Of a stretch of DNA of 64,000 bases, positions 36,101 through 51,100 are shown one piece after another. Position numbers and translations under genes: made by a program. The notes below the pieces were generated by a model, which did no database searches, was not told the DNA's origin, and worked only from the letters and a program-made list of their open reading frames with translations. The stretch covers positions 152,553,009 to 152,617,008 of the forward strand of contig NC_134834.1 of assembly GCF_004210375.1 (NCBI RefSeq), in the 5' to 3' direction. Each line of letters starts with the position of its first letter. Positions within the stretch are counted from its first letter, which is position 1. This DNA comes from Tachypleus tridentatus. Taxonomy: Eukaryota > Arthropoda > Merostomata > Xiphosura > Limulidae.

Positions 36101-39100
36101 TTCTTCTCATGGATAGCGGGCATTGTCAGTCAGATATATTCACTATAGATGTCACTTGCACTCTGTACTACCCAACATGTGTACTCCTTTATCCAGAGAC
36201 CTTGGTGGCTTGTGAGGTTAACTCCTCCTTTTCTTCCATTTCCTTTCTTTCTATTTCTTACCTCTTCCTTGTCCTGATCTGCATAAACTTCTGTGTCCAA
36301 TGTGTGTCTTTCATTGCTATGCTGCCCATACTCTTTTCTGCAGAAGTTTCTGTTCTTATTAGTTAATTCTTGGCAACTCTCTTCTGGACCATCCCACCCA
36401 TGGATGGCATGGGTAAAGCAGAAAGGAAACTGCCCATTCCTGCCACATCTAGATTGAATCATTTGATATGGTGTGCTTTTCAAAATTGGGTTTTGTTATC
36501 ATCCATTGCACTATCTAATATGTAGTAGCCCCTCTGAACTCTAATGCTATTTTTGCCCTCTTTCTTTCAGTGGAGTATGAGAGTTCTTATCACTTATCAG
36601 TTTCAAGCTAGTGGGATGGTAGACCTTGGAGGTATCCCACTAGACAGGTTCCACATAGATGGCTTTAAACATTCAGTTCAAAGTACAGTGGTAGTTTTCT
36701 GCCAGTGTAAAAGTCTTACTATCCACTATATTTAATGACGTGTACAACAGAGTGGGATGTCTCAATACAGTTCACCACTTCAGTTGGATGCCTCTTGTGT
36801 GGATGTCGGTACCCTGTGGGCTGGTTTTGGATATCGAGTAAACCAATCAACATAAGCTGTTGTACAGGTTTGGGGTTGTCCATCGTCTTCACTCGAATCT
36901 GTGTTGTAGGTCACAGAGGGAATACGTGGGTTTTTTCTCTGTCCTGGATGTTCCCACCATTTATTTGATGATATAATTGACCTTTTGGACATTTCAGACC
37001 AATCTCAGTTGCAGGAGTTGATTTACATGCAATGGACTTCCCTTGGATACCAGATGACACATTTCTGAATCTCCTGGCTCAGTACAACTTTTCTTTCATG
37101 CTCTGGAGTTTGTTGTTTCCTTACATCTGTGAATTTATGGCTTGTGGTGAAGACAATATTATTCTCATCCTATCCTTGCAAGGATGTTGGTACTTAGCAA
37201 GAAAGTTTTGGATACACTTGACTTAACAAGTACAGTCTGCTGCACTCTAGCCATTCTACACCAAGGGATGCATCCTCTTTTAACCACTTTCCTTTTGTGG
37301 GATTAAATTGTTTATCTGATTGGGATAACTTTCCTGACTTGGATGTGTTTCCTTCATTTTCTGTCATGTTTGTTCATAATTGTTCACAATGAGAAGATAC
37401 CTGGTTTAGAAATGGTGCAGTACCTTTTCTCAGATCATCTGACCTGTTTCCCTCGTTCAGGTACGTTTGAGGGGTACATCTGTTCTTCCCTTGCACTGGT
37501 TCCTACTCCTTTTTGGTGTGATATTCTAGCTAATATTCTGAGAAGAGAGAAGTATCATACTAAAATTTGTAATTTTCTGACAAGTTTAGGGTTATGGTTA
37601 ATAGTGGTGCCAGTAGGGAGTCCATGTATCGTGATTTGCATGAGACATATTGAAATCTTTGATTCCAAAGGGGGTATGAGGAAGGCTTATGGCATATGTT
37701 GTATAAATTTGCATTTAGAGGGCAACACTAAATGGAAAAATGTAATCTATTAGAAATATATTTTCAGTTTAGGAAGATTATAACTGAAAATTTCAGATGA
37801 AGAAAAGTATTTTTAATCTTAACATGAAAATTGCTTAACACTTGGAGTAATCATCATTTTGACCTTGTATATTCATGGACAAATCTTTATTAAAAATACG
37901 TACTAAAAATTTGATTTTGTTTCCAAATAACTTGTAGTTTGTACTAAAAGCATGTCAAATTTTGTCAAGGTACACATACTAAATTAGTTGTAGTATAGAA
38001 ACTCGTTACTTTATTGTTACAATGTCTTGCATCAGCTGACCCAATGTGGAAAGAGGTAATGTGGTCTGGTAATTTGAAACAGTTCTGAATATATTTTATG
38101 AACAATTTCATTACAGCAGTATTTGATCAGGAAACTAATTTAAGTCATTGTTCTTGTGAGTTAGAGGGAGTGAGGCTATATTACAGATGACATGGTTTAC
38201 ATTTTAAAATTCATTAAATTTTTGTATTGCATATTAGAGTACAAAATATCTTAATTTTAGAAGGTGATCATATAACACCATTTATTTATTTTTTAATTAG
38301 ACACTGTGCTTTATTTTAGAGCATGCATCTTCAAGAGTGTTCTATAGAAAACTGTAATTGACTATGCAAAAGTTCAGTTGGTTTGTATGAAAAATTCTAA
38401 TCAATCCTGTAGCACAAATATATTTAATTTTTCAATACATGTAATTGATGAAATTAGCTTCAGAAAGCTAAAAACAAGCCTGGAAATTGGCACTGTCTGT
38501 TAAAGTTACTAAATGAACAAGTTTAATTCTCAGAAGTATATTTTCAAAGAATTGCATACACAGGAGAACATCTTTATTTCTTACAGTGTAATTTGCAGGA
38601 AGTCAGTGTTGTATTCCATTCTAGTTTCACCAGTGTATCTGTGATGGCAGTTGCAGATAAAATTTAAACTAATTTTTGGTTATATAAAACAATTAGAATT
38701 TCTTCTGTGACCCAATTAAAGTTTTCTACTCTTAGCTACAGTTTGTTTTAGCAGAATGCTGCAGATGAAGCTGTATAGCAAAGTATACTCCCTAATTCAG
38801 TAACAGAATAAAAACAAAATGGGTGTTGTTAGTTCTTATATTATTAAGACAGAGAACAGGACAAAAAGAATATTAAAGTGTATTTTAATTTTTCTGAAGT
38901 AATTGGTATAATCTTTTGCCAGAAGAACTGCATATTTTCTAGTATCGTAATCTGTTTTTTATGAAATAAAGTTAAATATATAAGTTTGTTCTTTGTTATG
39001 CTGTTTTACTTTAATCCTAACATTGTTTTACTGTGCAAAATGTTCTTGTTAACTGGGATACATTGTAATACAACAGAATTATCTTATTTTGTATGTGTAT

Positions 39101-42100
39101 TTTTGTAATTGTGATAAAATATTTCTATAGATTCCAAGAACATGTTAAAAAACACCTACCAAAAGATTCAGTCTCAACAGATGAGTTTCTGGAATTCCGA
39201 AAAGAGTTTGTAACTATTAATGAGAAAGAAAAACTGATTCCTCCATTAGAAGATGAAGAGGAGGAGGCTCCTGAAGAGTCGGAGATGGAGATGCTGGTCC
39301 ACCTGGTGATGAAGCTCCCCCTGGTTTAGAAGATCCAGAGCAAGCTGACAAAGAAAAGGTTTATAAGATATTGTATTGTAATAATAATAATAAAAGTATT
39401 TTTAACATGGTGGTGGCAGAGAAGCAAGGTAAAAAAAACAACAACAAAGTAGTTATTTACTAGTTTGAAATTATATTTTTCTGAATTTTGTGATATAAGG
39501 CTAGGTGAACTGACATCCTTAGTATTAAGTTATTTAATGCTGGTTTGTTTGTTTTTTTCAAATTGAAGTGATACTTAAATTGAAGGTTAATTCTTTTGTG
39601 AAGACACTGCTCATTTTAGTAATTGTTACTCACACAAAGGATTAATCTTAGCAAAATTAAAATCAAAAGCTTTACAAGTTGATGACTCCTTCTATACTTG
39701 GTCATGAGATTTTATATTTGTATAAATTTCATCTTCAGATGAATGATGAAGAGACTAAGTTTTTGAGGGAGAAAATTATTGAGAAGAGAAAAGAAATATT
39801 CAGGAAAAATGAAGAGGAGGTTGGAAAACGATGGAATTTTGAAGAAGGTGTAAGTAACATGTTTTTTACAATAACTTTTCCTTAAGTTTAGAACTTGAAA
39901 TATCTTTACTTGGGTTATAACTAGTATGTTTATCAGGCCTTTAAGTATTCAGTTTATTAGAAATATATTAATCTGAGTAAGGTAGAATTGGTAACAGAGC
40001 CAGTTTATGCTTTTTCTTAGTCAGTGATACAGTTTTGGGTTAATATGGGTTTCTGATTGTATGATTTTGCTTTGTGCATAGTTTTTTTTGTCAACCTGTA
40101 TTTTTTTAGCTTTTATGACATGATCTAGATCTGTTTGGGTAAATTTGTATAACCATAAGATTTTTCTGTATATAATCCACCTGTATTTTCTGTAGTTTTG
40201 TGATAGTTCTGCATACTAGAAAAGTATGGGTAACATAAGTAGCTAATGTAATTTTGACTTTTCTTCACATAAACTCTATCTTTTAGATGAGTAGCTTACG
40301 TAATGTTGAGACTTCTGAATGCAACCTAAATCTGTAAGATGATTAATTTGCATTGTCTAGTGACTTTTTTGTAATCTAGATCTGCATGATGGTGAGCTTG
40401 TCATTTTGCACATAATTCAAATCTCTTAAGATACCTTGTGTAATTATATTCTTCACTTTTGTTCTGTATGTAATCCAAATCTATTAGATGGATACAATCT
40501 TGTGATTCTTCTTTATGCAATCTAGGTCTTTTAAGGTGGGTAGCTTTTATTGTTATGTGATTATTTTTATAAGTGACATAGCAGCTCCTAAGATGGCTGA
40601 GTTTTTGTTTTTTCAGATGTAAACTTTCAGCACATAGTTAAATCATTTCTTGGCTGATTTGATATACAATTAAAGTTTTGGACTTAGGAAGTTGAACCCT
40701 TTTAAATGATGTATTTGACCATGCCTAAGGTCTTGTAGGTTAATTTACTGTAATTCTACCTAAAAGACTGGTAGAGATCCTGATGAGTAATAAAATTGTA
40801 TTGAGTGTATGCTTTTGTATTCCTGGTGTACAAGATACATAGCTAATAAAACAGGGAAAAAAGTCTCGTATATTAGATTTCTCTAATCCTGCCCAAAAGA
40901 ATTTCAAAGGCCATGGCTTTTAAGGATTCCTTCTTGTTTGTATTAGGTCTGTAATATGGTATTCTTATGTTTTGTACATTATTTGTATTCTATATGTAAA
41001 CTCAGTGTATAAGATCTTTGTATGCTTACTTTCTATATTATAACACTAATCTTTCTTCCCTTCATTATTAGGCAACAGTACAATTTAACAGATTATCAGT
41101 AAGAGATGTTTGATTCTTGTTTTTTCAGATTAAAGGCCATATTTTCATGTAAAACCATTGGAGCGGGCTCAGTTGAAGAACTGGAGAGAATATCTAGATT
41201 TTGAAGCTCAGAATAGCACACATGAAAGAACTGTTATTTTGTTTGAAAGATGTATGATAGCATGTGCTCTGTATGAAGATATGTGGATGAAGGTAGTGTT
41301 TGTTTGTCTAAATAGGAAATTATTTCTGTTGTGAAATTTTTAAAGTTTTAATCTTAAAGTGGGTTTCTAATTTTACCTTAATATTTTTAGTTAATTCTCA
41401 CATTTGCGATTTGTTTTAAGAAAAATACTTCAGTTATAAATGAGATCTATTTAATGGGCTACTTACAAGTTAAGATTTGTTAAGAGTTCAAAGTATTAGA
41501 AATATTGTCACAAATATTGATGAACTTAAACATCAAATTCTAGATAAAAGCCTTTGGTAGTTGGGGGTACTTAGCTTACTTACTGCCTTTCTTCTGATCA
41601 CTAGTTAAAATTAGTTGTAAATGTGTACCTAAAGAACATTTACCTCATGTTTTATAGTTTGTTATTAAAATTTAAAAAATATAATTTTAGATAAACATTT
41701 TTAACAGAAATTACATTAAATTACTTACTTTTGTAATAATTGTTTACTGTGATTTAATTTGGTGATTTGGTTAAATGTGCTGGGATAAGAAATGGCTAAC
41801 ATATTTTTAGTATACTTAGCTAAGATTAAGTGCATGATTATGGAAACTTGTGTAATCTGTTACAAACAATATTTCTTAATAGGTGGAAGACTTTTGTAAA
41901 AACAAAATTAGTCATTTTATTCAGTTGGTCTTCAACCTTCTCACCTTTTTTAATTTTGAAAATAATGTTACAGAAAAATGTATCAAGACTATTCATTGAT
42001 CCAAGTGAACAAGTGCTTGAGATTTTTTTTTTTTTTGAAGTGGCTATAAATTGTATTTTGAACATTGCTTTAGGCTAGTATTTAGTGTTTTATGTTGTAA

Positions 42101-45100
42101 GGTATTATCACCAGCATGATATTTAAATATAAATCAGTTGCCCTACATTTGGAGAAACGTCTTGGTTTTGAAATATTTAGGCTTAAAAATTTGTACATGT
42201 TATGGTTAATAGTAACATTGCAGTTTTAACTGGGAAAAGTTTAATATTCATTTATATCATGAGTGTTCACCAAATGATTGAACATTTGGTTTAGTACTTA
42301 GATTACAATATATCTTTATAAATATAGTTACAAAATTGTAAAATAGTTCATATTAATAGTATTTTTTTTAATGCAGTTGTGTTTTGTGAAAATGTATAGT
42401 TGAAATAAAAGCCATTGTTCTTTGTTTCACAGTATGCACGATACATGGAAAAACATGGACCAGAAGCTGTACGGGATGTTTATAGGCGAGCTTGTACCAT
42501 CCATTTACCAAGAAAACCAAATATAAATCTCTCTTGGGAAGCCTTTGAAGAAAAATATGGTGAGATATAATGAGGGTGTTCAGAAAGAAAGAGAGCTTTA
42601 TTTCTTATAGACAAACTGTAAAGTAAAACAGTGCAGGTGCATTTAAGTGTTGCACATTATTCCATTGTCTCATGAAATTTTTCTTGCCAGTTATGTACTT
42701 GTTGATGTGGTGTTACAAATGCAGCAGCAGTTAGGTGTTTTAAAAGTTTCAGATGTTTGGAAGTGTTGTCTAAACAGATGGTCCTTGAAAGGATGGAAGC
42801 ACACAGTTCTAGGACAGGACTATATATTGGATAGAGAACACGTGTGTGTGTGTGTGTGTGTGTATACATAAAACATTTGCAATTTTAATATGATGAGCAG
42901 TAAAGCCTTGCAATATTATTGTAAAGGGCATAATGTAGCAGTTTGTGGATATTGAACTAATAACAGTACTTCGTAGTTACATATCTGTCCAGTGTAAAGT
43001 AAAAATTGTTTTTGTGAATGCTCCTCAGTTTCAGTTGTGTGAGGGGAAAGAGATACAGGTATTAATAAATTCTTAGAATATTAATGGTATCATAAAACAG
43101 TTGCTTTGTGTGATATATTGCATTACATGACAGCACACTGTGCTATAAATAATGTTTAATTATATTCATAATGGCAACTTTTATTGCTATCACAGTATAG
43201 ACAAAGTTAGCATTATTTAATGATGAGAGCACATTTCTAGTCTCGCACATATTTGTAAAGTTGTTGCTTCAAACTCGTATACAAATATTTGTGAAGTGAC
43301 ATTTGATTTGCAGAGTTTCAAACTTTTGTAGCTGTAAGAAAAGAAACTTGATGCAAATAAATGTCATTTTTATTTTTTAAAGTGGTCTAAGTAAAAAGTT
43401 TGTTTACCTTATTACCTAATATAAATTTCACTTTAATTTTAAAATACTAAGAACAATATTTCCAAAATATTAATTTCTCTACTCTGATTTTATATCACAA
43501 ATCCCTAAAATAGAGATCACATTACACTAAAATTAACAAAATCAAAGCATAAGAGCAAAATGCTAGCTTGTGTGCTTTTCATTTGATGAGTCATGTTTTA
43601 TGTTGGAAATTTTGTAGTCCAAATAATTTGGGACATCTGTTTAGTGGCATGTACAGTATCAGACAAGTCTGCAGTATTCTTATTTTTAGTTGGTTGTGTA
43701 CTGATATGCAAAGTTGTGTATTTTTGGAAATTTCTAATATATTTATTTCAAGGATGTGTTTCTATAATATAAATTATTAATATGGTAAACAAATTTAACT
43801 GAGGCATAAAAATAGTAACTTGCTGATTTCATTAATATTATCAGTTGTAAGGCCATAAAACAGTTTACTATTTTGCATAATTTTCTTAAAATGAGTTATA
43901 TAAAAGAAAACTGGGTTATAACTGTTGCTGCAGCTTCAATCTTTCCAGCTATTTGTGTTTGACACAAAGCTTGATCAAAACCAACTTTTAATAGCCTGAG
44001 GGTAGCAGTGCTGTGGTATTTGAGTCATATTTCTAACTTCACAACTGCTTAGTGACTACAACAGCATAAATTAACAATATGTCACAAAAGAAAAAACCTG
44101 TTTGCCCAGTGGATGTTACATTCTGGTTCATTTTATCATAACATTTGAATGGTTTAGAAAAGTATGTAGTAAATCAGAATATTTTTTCTACAACTAATAG
44201 CAAGAAATGCTAACTTTTCCAGGCCTGTTTCCTTGGCTGTGGTTTTGCTAGATAGTAGGTAGGGACATTGGGACTCTCATTAATCAACATCGTAACAAGT
44301 CGGTGTTCTTTATTATATAGAGGTTTATTGAATATGTAAGTCTTCTAGATTATGATATCTTCCAATTGCATATTTGTTTTTCCTTATTTTGAAAATTTTA
44401 TTTTAAGAATAGTAGCTGTAATATAAACATTGCCATTTTTTATTATTTTCTTCACTACAGTTGAATAAGAAGAGTTGTTCAGTGTATTTGACTTACATTT
44501 ATTGTTCAGGTAACTATGAGGAAGCTTCAAAAATTCTCTTGAATCTTGAACTTAATATACCAGACCTGCTAGAGGCAAAACTTAGAAGGATTAATGTTGA
44601 GAGGAGAAGAAAAAATTACAATGAAGTGGAGTCTTTGTACAAAGAATGCATAGAAAAAGCAAGAAATACTCGCATGGCCTCCCATTTTGCAGTAAAATAT
44701 GCCAGGTTTTGTTACAAGGTAAAAAAATTCTTGTGTGATTAACTTGAATACAATAAAGCATTAGTATATTGCAGTCAAGTGCAGTGTTTAACATATGTGA
44801 TATTATGGTGAATTTTTGTACTTGTTAACTAAGGTGTCAGTTTCTTAATGCTCATATAGTAAGGTTTTAACTGTGTTGTCTGGATGGGTGCATTCCACCC
44901 TGATGGAAAAATCACATCATTGAATTAAATAAATTATAGAGAAAAAGATTTATAATAATTCTTTCAGATTTGAAGGTTATTCAGTAAAAAGGTTTTAATT
45001 TGATTTTGTGCATGTATTTGGACTTAGGGTTGATTTCAGTGAAAATAGTAGCGTTTATAAATATCTGAAAAATTTTCTGTTGAAAATTAAATAGTCTTTA

Positions 45101-48100
45101 ACAAAGTAGCACTAATTCGAATCTTTTGCTATCATTGTAAATATAGTTTTATTCATTTTATCCAGTTCCTGTTTCTCAGCCTTGACTGTCATAATGGTGC
45201 AATTGTCTGTATCTCAGCTTTAAAAATTTATAGTATAGTAACCTAAATATAGTGACAGGTGTTTTTTGTTCTTTTCAGTTGTATAAGCCAGTGTGGCTTC
45301 TAGTGCAGCAGAAACAAAAAAAATAATAATAGCTTAGCTTGGTGATGTGTTGGTAGAGGAACAGATGTTTGTCCTGATTTTTGTAAAGCTTGCTTCATCA
45401 TTGTATAATTTGAATTATGTTGCAGAATGATAGGAAAAAAGTTGGAACAAGCTATTTTGTAGGTCACTTTTTGCACAACTGTATTGTATTTAAATTATTT
45501 TTTTTACAGCGATTCTTGTATTCATTAGGCCATGTGTACAATGTAACTGCTTCAATGAGTAAGGATATATCAAATGGGCATAGATATTTATATATGTATT
45601 AAATAATTTTTTAAACTGTGTAAACTTTGTAAGAAAAGTTTTTTTTTTTACAAGGTTCTTAGGAAGACAAAAAAAATTGACGTGTACAACAAAGATAATC
45701 ATTTCTAATTGTCTCTTAAAAGCATCATGATGAAATCTTCAAAATTTCAAAGCTGCAAACTTGTAGAAATGTTATGTATAAAAATATTTTAGAGAAGCTA
45801 CACAATCTGTAGGAGATCAATCTCAAGTTTTAAATTATTTCATCCAGTAATTTTTTTGGAATTCAATAAAACAATACAACAGGTTAACTTTCTCTCCACA
45901 GGCCCTTTTTTCCTTTCTGCATGTCACAGGGTTTTAGTTACATTCAAAATCTAATTAAACTACTTTCTTTTTATGGTACACCAATAAATAAGCATACATT
46001 TTAAGTAATAATCCACATTTTAATATTATGCAAGTTTTAAGTTTTTAATTGTACAAGGCAATGTAAAAAAAAAAAAAAAAATTCTTTGTATGACATGAGA
46101 ATAGGCATATTCTTCCAGACAGTCCTCTTTATTTTACATATTACCCTCCAAAACATCCAAAATGTAACGTAAAGTACTTACTATAATGTTGTTATTGCTT
46201 AGGTAAAGAATTTTTTATAACCTTCAATCTTATTTGGTTATTGAACCATCAAATAGAAAATTAGACTCCTCTTGCCATGTATATCTGACACCTCCTTTCT
46301 TGCAGAAATTGCCATTAGTTTTATTTAAGATTCAATACTACAATATTTATAACCAATAGAAAAACCAGTGTTTTACTGTATCAACAAACTTGTATAGAAA
46401 ATTTTTCAGCTCAAGCATTATTACTACTCTGAAACATATCTGTGAACTTAAATGAAGTTTTAATGCCTCTTGTTGCATATTCAAAGCCAAATATTGTGAT
46501 AGTTATGGAACATGGTCTGTTTTTTGCATGTTGCTACCTTGTGTTTTTTGGTGCATTATTTTTAACTGAAACAATTTAGAGCATTACTACCATTAGTATT
46601 AAAGCAGGAATAAGTTTCATTGACATTTAAAAAAAAAAAAAAAAAGAGACCCAAGTAAGTAGTTTATTTCTTGTTTTTCATGCATGGTGTTTATTATAAT
46701 AAAAGTAAATTGTAAACCAAGGAAAAATGTCAGGTTAGTTAAGGTTACATTAGGTAAAATATAATAAAATTTTCATAAGGCACTTTTGTGTGCAGCTCTT
46801 GCATGATGTAATCTGATAGCATAGCATGAGCTGTATATTTGACAACTGATTTACAGCTTATAATGGCATGAATAGTACTTAGACATAGTTCAAAGGCTAT
46901 AAATTTTAAATATTTAAATAGTTGTATACTGTTACAAGTTTAAAGTTATTTAGTATAAACAGATAGTTTCATGTTACAGTTTGAGATCATTCTAGAAGGA
47001 AAAATGAAGTAATGTAGATTTGTGTGTGTGTGGGGTTACAATGCAGAGTGTAAAGTTAGGGTAGAGAAAATAACATAAAATATAGTTTTACTGAAAAAAG
47101 TTTGAGATTAAGATCAGTTTTTTTTTTAGTGGTTATGCAAAGGAAGTTTGAGATTTTTTAGATAAAAGTATTTTTAATCTTAACATGAAAATTAAAATAC
47201 ACTCAGACTAGTCAAAAAAGTATATATTTACAGACAAATGTTTAGCAGACATTTCATTAAAGATCTAATTTTTTATGCATAGAAAACTTATAATGTTTAT
47301 CAGAAATCTGTCAGTTGAGGTTAGTTGAATTGACAAACCTTGTTGTGAGAGGGTTAAGTCACTGTTAAAGTGAATGTGAGATACTGTGAAAAAGGATGAA
47401 AATATACTGTTAAATATTTATCATGTACCATATAAGAAGTATCAATGTGTTGATTGAGTAGCAGATTATAAGTAGGTTAACTTAGTGTAATTGTTTGCTT
47501 ATTTTAATAAGTATTTGAAGTATAGAAATTCTATATTTTTGGCCAAAATTATTTTCTTTTTATCTTGTAAACATGCTTAGCTGTTAACTCAGCTGATAAA
47601 CACATTCCTTTTTTATATTGCCTGTGTTTTAAAAATTATTTTTGAACTAGTCTGCATATTTTTTACCTTTTTAAATCTCTGATTAAAGACCATTTGATAT
47701 TTTATTTCTGTGAATTAGTGCAGTGTGTCAAGTAATTGATTATATAAACTGATATAATTTAACTGCAGGTAAAGGGAGACTATGGCAAGGCTGCAGAAGT
47801 GTTAAATGAAGCTGTTGAGAAAGATGCGGTAAGTGCAGAAAACAGGTTTTCACTTTTAGTTGGTATTTCAAAGATCCGGCAATTCTTGAAAAGTTCTTAA
47901 CAGTAAGTTGGTAATTCTAAGGCTATGATAATTTGAGTAACAATCATTAATTTTTCTAGCCCTTACAGACACACAGATGATCAAGGGGAACCCATCCTTT
48001 AGCTTATTACAACAAGGAAGTGGGGTGGTTTTACAAAAGAGGTTTGAACCACCATTGTTTTAGCTGAGGTAAATCTTCTTATATATGAGTATTGCTGGCA

Positions 48101-51100
48101 ATTCAGTCTCCAATTTTCAGAGAATATTTCTCCTTCGTAACTGGAAGACTTTTGTAGACTTAACTAATCAATATGTTTACTTGCTGTGTTTTACAGTCCA
48201 ACCCCCAACTCCACATGCAGCTGGTTGATGTAGGGTATCAGCAGTCTCCACTTGATGAAGATGGAGTAATCCAGGCTTTTGATAAGGCTCTGAATAGTCA
48301 GCTGACATTGGAACAAAAACTGACATTCTGCCAGAGAAAACTGGAGTTTCTGGAAGACTTTGGGAGTGATAGTAACAGGTGAATATTCCACTAGTCTGAG
48401 ATTTAAAGTACTAAGGTGTCTGACTACTATAACAAATAGTGTAGTAGTTTTGTCTGTAAATTACTGGAATTTATTTTATAATTTCTCATTGAATAATAAT
48501 TACATATGAAAGTGTTTTGTACCATTTTATTCAGTAAAAATATTGAATGTTGCAGAACTCAGGAAGCATTTGAAGAGTATGGAAAATTGTTGAAGGCTCA
48601 CATTGCTGCCAGCAGAAAAAGGCCTGCTGAAACAAAGTAAGTTACAAAATGTTATTCTCCTTACAACAAGAATAAATATCATTGAAGCAAAGATTTCCTC
48701 TTTAGATAAAGCCAGTATTCCCACCAAAATGAAATAAAACAAATTGTTATTGATATGTGATATATTATTGAACAAGGTTTGCATTACACAGTTGTCATCT
48801 AAATATTTCATCTAAACTTTTATCATTTACATTTCTTGCTTTATTGAGATGTTTAGAATAAAGTATCATATCCTGTCTTTTAAAAAATCTTATTTTTTTT
48901 CTGATGTTTGTTATTGGATTTTTCAAGACCAATGTAAAGGGAAGATTTTTATTGACTTCTTTCTACAAGGTTAAACTAGTTTAATCAGGTTTTAAAGTAT
49001 TTAATTTCACTTTCTTTTGTTGCCATTATCTGAATTAATCTCATCTTGCTTTAAAAAAAAAGTTTAAACCCAGTAATATTATAATTAGAAAGCCAGTGAA
49101 ATTATAGTAATTTTTAAGACATGTTGGTTTTGTGTATATCAATATTTTGCATCCTAAATAGCAAATTTGAAGAAAAAAAATTTTATACTATAAACCTGCT
49201 TACCAAAAAATAGGATTAAGGTACATTGGGACATCAGTTATTGAGAATAAGAGTCCTTACACAAGTTATGAATTTCCTATTTTTTTATTTATGCATATAA
49301 GTGACTACAATATAAACATTAGAAATTGTTAGATAAGAAAACTGAAAGGAAAAGTAAAAAATATGTTTGAGGAGAGCACAAACTGATTCTGTGATATTTA
49401 TTTCAATACTTTTAACTTGCACTATGCTCTGGCTAGGTGAGTTATTGTTTGTTCTCTTACCCTAACTGAGCATTTAAACAGTTCAAAGAATATTAAAATA
49501 AAATTAAAGCAGTAATGAAGATGTTAGGATAAATAAGTGTAATTATGACCTAAAGAGGTTTTAGAAAAACAAGTGTACGGTTGAGTTTATTTCATATTTT
49601 CAACTTTTACTGCAGGATGCTGTTGATACACTTAATGTTAGGATAGAGAAAATAAGTGATAAATTTAAAAGATATATACCACACTAAAACTTTTTACATT
49701 ACTCTAGGAAGTCCTAGAGATTATGTAAATAAAATTTGAAAATGATAAAAATTATTTCCATGTTTAGCTTCAAATTTCCCTTTCACTCAAAGTAGTCCGA
49801 GTTAGTGATTTTATTAAATTGATAGACGAATCTTTGGTAGAAAAACTTTATTAAACATTGATTTCTCATGTACAACCTCCTTGCATTGTTATTTAAAAGC
49901 TTGCCAAATTATGTAAAGAACCATATAATTACTGTAAACAGTATTGTACATAGAATGATAAAAACCATATAACCTAAGTGCTTTTGTATGAAGACTTATT
50001 GGACATCTATTTTTCCGAGTTTCACAGAAACAAGAGTTAGTTCAATGCACAAATGCCATGTACATATAATTGATGTGTCAAAGCAATTTAAGATAAATGG
50101 TAAATGCAAAATTCTATGAGTAATAACAGGTATGGTTAGTTAACATCTTTTCAGGAACGATACAAGCCTACCTTTGTCTGTTAAATGTCACCAGCAAAAT
50201 GTTGGTGGACTGGCTTCAAAAATGTTTGTATTGGGGTTTGTAAATTGACTAACCTCATACCAATCATAAAAAAATTGGGAAATATAAATTGTTTTTCTCA
50301 TGCTAGAATGACTGCAAATTATAAAATGAAAATATGTTAAACTACTTACCCTAAAGTCTTAATGTTATATTATTTTCTATTATATTCACCTTCCAATTGT
50401 ACCTCGCTAACATTTACATAACTTGCATTGATAAGATTCATGTGTGCTCATGTTACTATATCCAATAGTAAAAAAACTGACCTTTAGTCTTTACAACATG
50501 ATCCTGTCTTGATCATGTTTTAGTGGACTAGTATTTTGTAATACTCAGTTATATTTCAGTTTCCATACATTATACATGTATTGATTATGACTACTTAGAA
50601 ATTAGTTATGGAACTTGTTTATTTATTGTTCTATATTTTAAGAAAAATACTGCTGTATATAGGTTGCTAAGCCTTCTAAAATTTTGCTTAGGGAGGATAT
50701 CAAAGAATGTTTTTTAGGTTTTATATATACAGTTAAATAACCAAAATATAATAACATAGAATTCCACCATAACTTTATTAAGCATAGAAACTAAAAACAA
50801 ACAAACTTAGCAGATTAAAAATATAACCTACCTTGTTGAAATCTGTGTTGAAAAAAATGTGGTGTGGTAGTCTTTTTACAGATTAAAATTGCTGATGAAA
50901 CCACTATGGGGACATTCTAAGCTGTTGACTGGTTATTATATTGAAGTGTATATAAAGGACAGTTTTAACAAAATGGAAAGAGGTGTGAATGGGGCTACTG
51001 AGTTTGAGTCAGCACATAACCTATACCTCAACAAAATAATAAAACAAAAAACAAGGTTTTTATATTATCTCTTTACAATATTGGTATTTTAAGTTCCTGA

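Noticed and set aside
36130-36483. 117-residue minus-strand open frame in the DIRS-like element
   Set aside because: It is antisense to the element and interrupted relative to any known DIRS protein; treated as a shadow.
50889-51092. Open frame in the duplicated PRPF39 intron segment
   Set aside because: The other copy (1800-2000) carries indels that break it, so it shows no coding constraint.
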